Shown in pieces: positions 11,796-21,848 of a stretch of 64,000 nucleotides of DNA. This stretch comes from Rhizophagus clarus (Eukaryota > Glomeromycota > Glomeromycetes > Glomerales > Glomeraceae). Below the pieces are notes generated by a model. The model was not told the origin of the DNA, ran no database searches, and worked only from the letters and a program-made list of their open reading frames with translations. Position 1 is the stretch's first letter. Each line of letters begins with the position of its first letter. The stretch is taken from NCBI GenBank assembly GCA_015698045.1, contig BLAL01000315.1, positions 372,001 through 436,000 on the forward strand, given 5' to 3'. Position numbers and translations under genes: made by a program.

Positions 11796-12590
11796 TAAGG
11801 ATGGTGCCGCAAATAAGCAATTGCGGAATAATTGCGATTTATGGTATTGCGGAACATTGCGGATTTTTAAACCTAAATATCCGCAATTCCGCAATCCGCA
11901 ATTGTCCGCAATTCCGCAAATATTCTGCAATTCCGCAAAGTACTGCAATTCAATTGCGGAATAATTGCGGAATTGCGGCACATTTGCGGAATTGCGATAC
12001 ATTTGCGGAATTGCAATTTCGCTAAAGCAATCCAAAAAAACGTTGTGAAACGTTTTTTTTAATTAAAATATACTTTGAAAAAACATTTCGCAACATTTTT
12101 TCTTTAAATTAATTAAAAAAACGTTGCGAAACGTTTTTTTTTAATTAAATATACTTTGAAAAAACGTTTCGCAACGTTTTTTCTTTAAATTAATTAAAAA
12201 AACGTTGCGAAACGCTTTTTATTAATTAAAATACTTTGAAAAAACGTTTCGCAACGTTTTTTCTTTAAATTAATTAAAAAAACGTTGCGAAACGTTTTTT
12301 ATTAATTAAAATACTTTGAAAAAACGTTTCGCAACGTTTTTTCGTTAAATTAATTAAAAAAACGTTGCGAAACGTTTTTTTTAATTAAAATACTTTAAAA
12401 AAACGTTTCGCAACGTTTTTTCGTTAAATTAATTAAAAAAACGTTGCGTAAACGTTTTTTTTATTAAATCGGTTCGGTAAACTGCCAAAACCGATCAGGT
12501 GAATTGCGGAATTGCGGTTCACTAACCGCAATTCAACTCCAAAATCCGCAATATTGCGGATTTGATAAATCAATTGCGGCACCATCCTTA
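11796..12590. mobile_element. hAT-like element inserted in the array (795 bp)
   Basis: Perfect termini TAAGGATGGTGCCGCAA at both ends, flanked by an exact 8-bp duplication GTTGCCGG (11788-11795 and 12591-12598), which is part of the array unit. Subterminal zones consist of repeated GCAATTCCGCAA / TTGCGGAATTGCGG motifs (11805-12020; 12500-12580). The core (12030-12455) has about five ~90-bp units, each with the palindrome pair AAAACGTTGCGAAACGTTTT and AAAACGTTTCGCAACGTTTT. CpGs are largely intact and the duplication is perfect, so it looks like the youngest insertion here. No protein-coding frame is credible. Confidence 0.85.
12030..12455. repeat. Palindromic array with AACGTTGCGAAACGTT core
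   Basis: Alternating AAAACGTTGCGAAACGTTTT and its reverse complement, separated by TTAATTAAAATACTTTG and CTTTAAATTAATT linkers, at ~90-bp period. Adjacent units can form long hairpins. Confidence 0.75.
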
Positions 12591-13687
12591 GTTGCCGGAC
12601 GAAAAGCACGACCGGACTATTGGAATTAAGGTAAGGGAGGGTTGGGGTGGTGTTTTTTGTTTAATTAATTAATTATTTATTTGTTTTTTTTTCTTTTTTG
12701 TAGTGTTGCCGGACGAAAAGCACGACCGGACTATTGGAATTAAGGTAAGGGAGGGTTGGGGTGGTGTTTTTCGTTGTTGTTTTTTTTAATTAATTAATTA
12801 ATTATTTTTTTTTTTCTTTTTTTGTAGTGTTGCCGGACGAAAAACGTGACCGGACTATTGGAATTAAGGTAAGGGAGGGTTGGGTGGTGTTTTTTGTTTA
12901 ATTAATTAATTATTTATTTGTTTGTTTTTTCTTTTTTGTAGTGTTGCCAGACGAAAAGCACGACCGGACTATTGGAATTAAGGTAAGGGAGGGTTGGGTG
13001 GTGTTTTTTGTTTAATTAATTAATTATTTATTTGCTTTTTTTTTCTTTTTTGTAGTGTTGCCGGACGAAAAGCACGACCGGACTTTTGGAATTAAGGACA
13101 ATTAAGGTAAGGGAGGGTTGGGGTGGTGTTTTCGTTGTTTTTTTTAATTAATTAATTATTTATTTGTTTTTTTTCTTTTTGTAGTGTTGCTGGACGAAAA
13201 GCATGACCGGACTTTTGGAATTAAAGACAATTAAGGTAAGGGAGGGTTGGGGAGGTGTTTTTCGTTGTTTTTTTAATTAATTATTAATTTTTTTTTTTTT
13301 TTGTAGTGTTGCCGGATGAAAAGCATGACCGGACTTTTGGAATTAAGGACAATTAAAGTAAGGGAGGGTTGGGGTGGTGTTTTTCGTTGGTTTTTTTTTA
13401 ATTAATTAATTATTTATTTTTTTTCTTTCTTTTTTGTAGTGTTGCCAGACGAAAAGCACGACCAGATTTCACAATTTAATATTTTGACATTATTAAAATG
13501 ATTTGTTAAATAACTTTTATAAAAGCATTCTGTGCCTTTCATATATTGTGTATTTAAAAAAAAATTATCCTTTTATTTAATGATCATAGGGCCATTGGTG
13601 TTCCGAATCTAATGATATAACTTTTACTATTCTGTTTTACCGAGTTTTACCGAATGTAAAATAAAATAAAAGTATATCGATCATAAT

Positions 13688-14669
13688 ATGACTTATCTGC
13701 AGCAAATGGAATTCCTTGAGACGCGGGTATGTTGTTTCTTTGGAAAGAATATCGGAATTGACTTTAAGAAATGTTCTAACGTTTCTTCTTTTTTAATTTT
13801 TGTAGGTGATGAGTTCTCTGGGCTTATTGGGATACAGGTATATTGTTTTTGTAGAAAGGCGGCGTTCGCAAGGCTCTGTAACAATGATCATCTATTTAAA
13901 AGTCAAAGCTTTCATACTGGTGGATTTAAATATCATGAGATTTCAATGTCGGTTAAATGAATTTTAAAATCATCGTCAGTAAATGATATAAAGAAAGATT
14001 CTTTGTCTTCATATTTTAAAAACAATTTTTAAAATTAAAAATTATTAAAAGATAATGAAAATTTTGGTTATTTCTTTATTTTCAAAATTCTTTAAATATG
14101 ATGGCAAATTTATACGAAACCCAGTTATTTTTGTTGCCTTATTTAATTATTTTACATCAATAAAAAGCTTTTGGAGAATAAATAATACCATTAACAACTG
14201 CAAATAACTACAATTGTATTCATAAAACTTTTATTTGCAACTGGTGTAAAAAGTGATGGGTTCTTAAAATAGTTGATGGGTTATAAAAAGTTATTATTAT
14301 TTTAATTTTTAAGTATGAGTTGTAAAAAATTTTTTTATTTTCCGATTATTCTACATAAGATTGATAAGATGAATGTGTAACACAATCGTATTTTGCACTG
14401 TTTACTAATTTTTTATTAAAAATTCTTAATTTAAGCTAATTCCAAGGATCGGCGCATATGGTTTAGTAAATATAAAAAAGATACAGAATCTTCAAGAATA
14501 CTATGATAATTATTTAAAAAAAGGAACAGAATTTGATAACTCTAAAATAAAAAGAGCTGTTTCTCTTACGAAAAATATTGACAATGATCTTAATAATTTA
14601 AGAATTAATTTCCTTTCAGATAAATCTCAATATTGGCAAACTTTGTTATTACGAATTAACAAATCGTAG
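13688..14669 (+). CDS. Possible small two-exon gene, unknown function
   Basis: An open frame from ATG 13688 runs to 13837, ending ...GDEFSGLIGIQ just before GTATAT. A second segment, 14436-14669 after TTTAAG, is open in the matching phase (starts LIPRIGAYGLVNIKK, ends ...LLLRINKS and stop). Joined they give 127 residues. The second part has a normal coding look (mixed composition, no low complexity). A competing intron, 13728-13805 (GTATGT...TTTTGTAG), would break the downstream frame. The first part may therefore be wrong, and the second could be the last exon of a decayed gene. No family recognised. Confidence 0.3.
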
Positions 14670-14736
14670 AAATAAATTTTAAATGTGACTATTATCTAAA
14701 TTTTTATGTAAATATACATACACTATGAAACAAATA

Positions 14737-15205
14737 CAATCAGCCCTCCATATAATCACCAAGTTGGTTATACCCTTAACTAATAATTGTATAGAAGTGT
14801 GATTGTATATATAGTATATAATTTTTTTTATTAGAAATCAGAAATAAAAATTATTCTTAATTTTGACCTGAATTATAAATTATAAAATTATAAATCATAT
14901 AAATTGCATATTTTTAGATGATAACCATAAACAATTTTGAAAATTTCTTATAATCTACATTTTAAAAAAGGAAATTTATTTATAATTTTGGCTGAAATTT
15001 TGATCTAACTGAAATTATAGTGATTATAAAGAGATTTAATTACTAGTAAAAATAATATGTATGTTACGGATCATGTAGTGATAGTGATTATAACTAAATT
15101 ATGATTATAAAGAAGTAAATTAATTAAGTAAAAGTTAGTTTCATAAAATTGGGTTCTTATGTAGAGGTATGACTATATAGGGTGTGATTGTATGGAGATT
15201 GACTG
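14737..15205. mobile_element. pogo/Tc1-like MITE (469 bp)
   Basis: Left end CAATCAGCCCTCCATATAAT and right end (complement) CAGTCAATCTCCATACAATC are imperfect inverted repeats of ~22 bp, each bordered by TA (14735-14736 and 15206-15207), the target site of Tc1/mariner elements. CAGTCAA.CTCCATA is typical of pogo-type termini. No transposase frame. Confidence 0.6.
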
Positions 15206-16899
15206 TATATGCTTAAAAAATTAAAGAACTTTTATTATATATTTTGTAGTATTACATGAAAAAAATAATTATACGCAGGGTTTTATCATGCCTGATCTAT
15301 ATGTTTGTAATTTCTTTCCTGCTATTCAATGTTATTATTAAAAAGTTAAACCCATTATGGGATCAGTTATAAACTGCAGAGGTTGTGATTTTCTTACTTA
15401 GTCTAATTATAAAGTTTGGATCTATATTAATTAGTATTACTTTTACTAGCTGCAAGTTGAAGCTACTAGTTCATTAATAGATCTTCTCAAAAACTTTCAC
15501 AACAACTATTAGGATTCAGAAACGTTCATACTACTGTTGAAATATTAATGATATGTTGGTATGAATATTATTGACAATAGAAATTTGTCTAATACATCTT
15601 TAGGAAATTATGGGATGCATATTCTTTAATTTTATTTTAATAATAGAAGACAATCACAAATTTCAAAAAATTCAAGGTTATGATTGATATGTCATTTGAT
15701 GAAATATTGATGCTGCTAGTGTTCACATCAACGAAATTGTGGCTCATATTGGGTAAACTATATTTACCATGTTTACTTGTTATATTTCATTCTGAAAGGG
15801 AATTTAGATTTTCTTAAGGAAAATATACATTCAGGCCTAAATCTTTCATAAGGTTGAAGATAAGTTATAAGCATTAGTGAAATAAATAAGTATTTCTAAA
15901 ATTCACATAAATGCTTATTATTTTTATTTTAATAGCTACCTTTCTACATTTAGCATAAGCAACTCCATAAATCTGGATGTTTCATAGTATTTTTTCACAA
16001 CCTCTTCAAGAAACTCATTTTTTTTTGCTATACTTATGCATTAGCATTGATTAATTTATTATTCAATTATCCTAAATGATAATACATTTCTCATTTTTAC
16101 ATTCAGATATTTTTTCTTATTGTTGATTGATTTTTTTAGCTACATTATATTGTAATCTTATATTAAAAAAAGCAGGTTTTAAATAACCTAAAAAACAGAA
16201 AGCAAATATGAAAAAATAATGAGAATGAAAATATAAAATTTGATATAAATATTTAGTTTATGGTTAAGATATGTGATTTACTATACCAAGTTATATTATT
16301 ATATTTTTATATCTTTAATAAAAAGTTATTAATAATATTAATATTAATAAATAATAATTAATGAGTATTTGTTATTATACTTGATTGTTTCATATTTATA
16401 TTTAAATTTTATTAACCAAAAATAATATAAAATTATTCAAACAAATCTGTATTAACTTTATTTTATTATAATTGATTTTAAATATTTTTATTTAAAATAT
16501 TAAAAAAATATATAAAATATATATTATTAATATAGATAACTATATAAACTTTAAGAGATCTAAAATAAGTAGAATTATTAATTGCATTTTTATAAAAAAT
16601 TGTAAAAATAATCTTATTCAATTTTTTCATTAATTTATAAATAATTATTTATTAAAAAATTATTTAAAAATAAGAATGTTATTATTATAAATTCTTATCT
16701 TATATAGTTATTTTTTATATAATTACACCTTTTTTTTTTAGTTACATCATGTATTAATTCTGGTTATTAATATAAAAACTATTTTTTATAGTTACAATTA
16801 CCTTATAATCATTATTATATTAAACTATCAGATTAATAAATTAATAATAAACATATGATAAATTCCTTCTTTATAATAATTATAAACCAATCATTTCAA
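15206..16899. other. AT-rich stretch with possible gene relics
   Basis: No intact gene. Short translatable pieces occur around 15430-15620 but are broken by stops, and no family could be assigned. From about 16200 the sequence is nearly pure A/T with no discernible structure. Confidence 0.3.
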
Positions 16900-17506
16900 T
16901 TTATCGCCATTTTTGAATTAGTGTGATCAGGTGATTTGCTGATCAATTAAAATTAAAACATCAAAAACACTGAAAACAACTGAAACAATTAATTTATCAA
17001 AAATACTACTAGTTTATACTATTATAAACACATCAAAAGCCCATTTTTATAATTATTTCTTTTAAAAAAACATTAAACTTAACATCTTGGCCTTCTTTAT
17101 TATACTTATCAAATGTTTTATGGTGTTTTTTTTTTATTTATTAAAAACTAAAGATCTAAATAAAAAAAATAATTAGAAACGAAAAAAAGGAAAAAAATAA
17201 TAAAATAAAAAAAAATATTACCTAATACTTAATAGTGAACCTCTAAAATCGTTAAGAATCAGTTTTAAGAATCAGCTTTTAAGAATTAGTCTTCAGGAAT
17301 CAGTTTATAAGCTAAAACAAAAACAAAAAGGCGAACGATAAAAAAATTATTAATGATGTTATGCAATGGTGGCTTAGAGTTATACAGATCAAATGATAGT
17401 CATAGTTTTCATTGTACAACGTAATTTTATTTTTGTAATCTTCAAATCAATTTTTTATTTATTACAAATTAGTTGCCAATCACAGTAATTCAAAAATGGC
17501 GATAAA
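16900..17506. mobile_element. Inverted-repeat element (607 bp)
   Basis: TTTATCGCCATTTTTGAATT at 16900 is repeated in inverted orientation, ending at 17506. The 28-bp arms match at 27 positions. No clear target duplication and no coding frame. Probably a non-autonomous DNA transposon. Confidence 0.55.
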
Positions 17507-18230
17507 TAAAATATACAAATTACAAATTATAAATAAAAAATTATGATTTTATATCTAAAAGTACTTATAAATTAATAAAACTGATTATCTTTATATATAA
17601 AGGTATTAATATTTGGTTTTTTCTATAGATTTTTGTAAAAATATTAATTTAATTTAAATAATAATATTTATAATTTAAATAAAATTTAAGATTTTAATCA
17701 TATTTTTTATATATATTAAATAGTTATAATTACTATAAAACAAATCTATAATATGGATTTCTTAAAAAAATATAAAACTTTAATAACTAAATAGTTTTAT
17801 AAATAAAATTAAAGAAAAAAACAAATATTTTATATATTATAAATAGAATTTTTAATTTTAAATTTAAAAAAATCAATTCTTTAAAAATATATATTCAAAA
17901 AAAAAAAAAAAAAAAATCAAATATATTGTATAAAACTTTAAATATATAATGAAAATTGATTTGAAAAAAAAAAAAGTTTAATTAGTATGTCAAAAATTTG
18001 AAGCTGACTATACTATTAATACTTTGTTACCTAATAATACAATAATTTTTGATCAGATATAATATATAAGTGTTTATTCATTTATTACTTTTTAATCCAA
18101 ATTTTTTTAAATGTATTAAATTAATTTGCTTTATTTAATTAAATTATATAAATTACTCTTCCTTTTTCCAATCTTAATCTATTACCCTTTTTTTTTTAAA
18201 AAAAAAAAATTATTATATAGTCTTTATGTT
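17507..18230. other. AT-rich 3' flank of the carrier gene
   Basis: Nothing beyond A/T-rich sequence and homopolymer runs (for example poly-A near 17900). No terminator-like structure stands out. Confidence 0.3.
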
Positions 18231-19546
18231 TTAGTTTAAAATATTATATTCGCACAAAGTTTTCTTTGCTTTCTCATAAACTCCCAAAAAAATACTTCCA
18301 CCTATACCAATCCAAATAACTCTTGGTACAATACCAGAAAATAAGGCTTTAATACCTTCTTCATGCAAAATTCTATTAAATGTATTAACTGTACCGGAAT
18401 AATTATGTATAGTTTGACCCTAAAAAAGAAGTGAAAAAAATTTTTAGAATTGTGAAAATAAGTTTCCAAAAAAAAAAAAAAAAAAAAAAAAATCTAGAAA
18501 ATCTTCACGTTACTTTAGCTGATAACATAACACGCGTTTTTATAACATCTAAAGGAGTAGTAACAGCAGCAGCTGTACCACCAGCTATACTACCACAAAT
18601 TGCTGCTTCCCATGGTTCGACATAATTTCGGTCTGTTTTTTTTGCTACTACAATTTTTAAATATTCGTAAAATGGAAATTGTAAACAAGTGAACGGTATC
18701 TAGAAAATGATAAGGTATTAATTTTTTTATTTTTAATTTAAAAAAGGAAAGATAAATTAATAAGATTTAAATTACCTCACGAAATACAGTACTAAAATAC
18801 CCACGATAAAAACCTTTTAAACCTTCTTGATTAAAAATAGTTTTTAACGCTGATAAAGTTGTAGAATACTGTTTTGTTTGCATACGTTGTTTAACAACTT
18901 CAGTTGGAACTCTTACAATACATGCAACCTTAAAAATTTTAATATAAAGTATTAAGAAATAATCATATTAAAAAAAAAAAATTCTTTTAATTACGGTAGA
19001 TAAAAATTTAATATACTTGCAACTTCTCCACCTGATGCGGAAATCATATGAATAAACGGTAAATATTTTGTATCAGGAAATATACTTCCTAACTCTTTTT
19101 TCATAGACTCATACGTAACAAAAAATGCCGATGCTATTTTAATATACAAGATTTTTATTTTTTTCTATTAAAAAAAGAAAAAAAATAAAAAAATAAAAAA
19201 AAAATAAAATAAAAGTCATAAATATTCTGAGAGAAATAGAATTATTTATACATACTAACCTCCTGGAGAACTACCAATTACAGCACTCGTTAACCCTGAA
19301 TAAATTCCGCGAAATCCTCCTGAAGCTCTAAATCCCGATTTAGATTGTAATCGAGTTTTAAGCGTGTCTAAAGGAAATAAAGCTACATCTACTGCTGTTC
19401 CTGCTATACCACCTGCCTTAGTAATATATAATAAAATGAAAATAAGTTGTAAAAATCAATTAAAAACACGTTCACTAAAATAAAAATAATTATTGATATA
19501 CCATAAGTGCTTGTTTCATATTAAAATTATATTCTTTCCTATCCAT
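18231..19546 (-). CDS. PET8: Mitochondrial S-adenosylmethionine carrier
   Basis: Six exons on the minus strand: 19546-19502, 19416-19260, 19133-19021, 18928-18776, 18699-18514 and 18419-18231, 280 residues, the normal size for an SLC25 carrier. All three carrier signatures are present: [20 protein letters not shown] and [26 protein letters not shown] and the first repeat [15 protein letters not shown] are the hallmarks that point to the SAM carrier (PET8/SLC25A26) among paralogs. The protein sits in the inner mitochondrial membrane and exchanges cytosolic S-adenosylmethionine for S-adenosylhomocysteine for mitochondrial methylations. The start is fixed by [15 protein letters not shown], with in-phase splicing to [10 protein letters not shown]. 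Intron 3 begins GCAAGT instead of GT. Exon phases all agree, so the gene looks functional. Confidence 0.92.
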
Positions 19547-19729
19547 TTTTTTTAAAAAAAAGCGAGGTTGAATTTTTTTTGATAAAAAATTTAGAATCCA
19601 TCTATTTATTAAAAAAAATCAATTCACGTGAATGATCAGCGAATGATCAGCAACATATTTTATTTATCTCTATAATATCCTGCTCATTATCATTTATAAC
19701 GATTTTCCTCCGGCTTCTTTTTTAATTAA

Positions 19730-19760
<31 letters not shown>

Positions 19761-19772
19761 TAAGGGTAATAT
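19547..19772. promoter_or_regulatory. Shared bidirectional promoter region
   Basis: Only 226 bp separate the start codons of the divergent SAM carrier and TRM82 genes. The interval holds AT-rich sequence, a duplicated GAATGATCAGC (about 19630-19650) and long T and A runs next to the TRM82 start. No TATA element can be assigned confidently. Confidence 0.55.
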
Positions 19773-21848
19773 ATGATGGCATATAGATTACCATTTACAA
19801 AATTATTGCATCATCCTACAAAAAACTTATTAATTCTTGTATTTGGTTCATATTTTCATGCATTAGACACAAGGTATTTCTAATAAATTTTTTTTTTTTT
19901 CCTTCTTTTATCATACTTTCTTCTTATTATTAATCATTTATATAGTACAGGCGCATTGATATCAACAACTCGATCATTAGTTTCATCCTTAAACAATGAT
20001 TCTACTGAAAACAACGACAACACCACCGTCAACAACGTCGAAATCGATAATTCTTCATCGAATTCAATACATCCTAAATATATTATCCCTTCTACTGATG
20101 CCCATCTAGCTACAATAAGAACATTAGCATTTTATGACCGTGGTTATTTCGATAATTCATCATCTTCGATATCATCGACATTATTGGCTACAAGTGATGA
20201 AAATAAAATATTAAAAATTTGGAATTGCAATGAATGGAAACTACGAAATACAAGGTATAATAATATCCTCCTCTGAGCCATATAAAATATTATTTCTGAT
20301 TTCCAAACCAATTTACTATTTAGACCAGTACCAAAACGTGTCGTATCAATAGCCTTCAATAAAGATGGATCACAAATTGTAATTGCTGATAAATTTGGGG
20401 ATGTATACAGGTAATTATCAGTCGATCACGTGAACAGCTTAACTTAATGAATGACTAACTGATGATAATTTATTTTTAGTCACCCTCTAGATCCACCTGA
20501 AGATAAACAAAATGCTTCTACTTTACTATTAGGGCATGTATCGATGGTCACCGACATGGTAATTATTTTCTGGCAATTTTATTCATTCAAGAATTTGATA
20601 ATTTATTATTTTTTAAAAATAAATAAATAGGTAATAACACCAAATAATAAATATGTTATCACATGTGATCGCGATGAGCACATACGTGTAAGCAAATTCC
20701 CAAAAGGATACAACATTGAATCTTATTGTTTAGGTCATAAGCAGTAAGTACGATATCTTTTTATATACTGTATTACGAGGAAATTTTTATTAACCTTGTT
20801 TTTTGTGATATTAGGTTTGTATCTAAAATGCATATATTACCATGGGCAAATGATCTATTAATATCGGCTGGTGGTGATGATTTTATAGCACTATGGGACT
20901 ATGTTCCTGGAAAATTGTTACAAACTCTTAATGTTAAAGAAATTATCGAAACAAAGGTAAAATGTTAATTTATCATTTTGAAAGGAAGTTTAAAACTTAA
21001 AATGCTTTTAATTACATTTAGGATGCTCATGATGATGGAGAAGAAACGTATATAGATTCTGAAGATCCAAATTCAATTGCTATCACATCTATAACAAGTA
21101 GCCCAATATCAAAACATATAGCTCTTACTGTAGAAAAGTAAGCAATATTTTTATTTGGATTTTTATACATGAAAATTCACACAAAGTAAATCTTAATAAG
21201 AAACTTTTTTTTTTGCAAGATTTCCTGGAATAGTAATACTTGATTGGAATGAAACTGAAAGACAACTTCAATATCGGAAAACATTAAATTTATCTATTGA
21301 TCCATTAGATTTAGCTTATGACATAAATGGTAATTTATGGGTTTCTAATTACGTAAAAGAGGAGCAGTCTGATGAAAGTTTGATTACAGTTTTCAAAAAA
21401 AATGATAATGAGGTATTATGAAATTACTTTTGAACTTTTATAAAATTTTGTAAGAGAATTTTATATATATATATTTTCTTTTTTTTTTTTTTTGTTAAAA
21501 GTATGAAAAAGTTTCTGAAGATCATCCAATAGTTAAGCAGATCAATGAATACGGTTCAACTACAGGTAAAGTTTTTCCTCAATAATTATGCATTTATTGC
21601 CTTTAATTTAATATTTATTTTTTTTTAAAAAAATTTTATTCTTTATAAAAAAAAAAAAAAAAGTCGAAAAAATTCCTGATCTATATATTACGAGCCAATT
21701 ACGTAAAAATTTAGTTGATTGGAGAGAACAAGATGATGATGATGATGATGATGTACAAAGTTTAGAAGGAGAAGGAAATAAAAATACATCAAAACAAAAG
21801 AAATCACAAGGATCAAAAAGAAATAAGAAAAGAGTAAAAATAGAATGA
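19773..21848 (+). CDS. TRM82: tRNA (guanine-N7)-methyltransferase WD-repeat subunit
   Basis: Ten exons: 19773-19873, 19946-20254, 20324-20410, 20480-20558, 20631-20743, 20815-20956, 21022-21137, 21220-21412, 21502-21565 and 21664-21848. They join in phase to 462 residues. The protein is a WD-repeat propeller with the family's diagnostic stretch [29 protein letters not shown] and [27 protein letters not shown] marks the following blade. The second exon holds an Asn/Ser-rich loop, and the C-terminus has an Asp run and a basic [16 protein letters not shown] tail. TRM82/WDR4 is the non-catalytic partner that stabilises TRM8/METTL1 to make m7G46 in tRNA, in the nucleus. Two Met codons occur at the start; the first was used. 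It diverges from the SAM carrier gene. Confidence 0.9.

Larger units (their letters stand above)
10119..13470 (+). repeat. Tandem array of ~115-bp intron-like units (about 22 copies)
   Basis: Units recur near 10119, 10245, 10364, 10477, 10607, 10731, 10849, 10962, 11087, 11207, 11315, 11429, 11546, 11670 and 11784. After an inserted element they resume near 12699, 12825, 12938, 13052, 13181, 13300 and 13436. Each has a 41-bp block (TGTTGCCGGACGAAAAGCAC... to ...TTGGAATTAAG) preceded by TTTTTTCTTTTTTGTAG and followed by GTAAGGGAGGG. This matches 3' and 5' splice consensus. A spacer of TTAATTAATTAATTATTT lies between. The block contains the inverted pair CCGGACG / CGACCGG. The last unit is truncated at 13470. 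The orientation is opposite to the array at 2241-5280. Confidence 0.85.

Noticed and set aside
11760-12035. Three overlapping small frames rich in Asn/Cys/Arg/Ile
   Set aside because: They translate the GCAATTCCGCAA subterminal repeats of a transposon on both strands.
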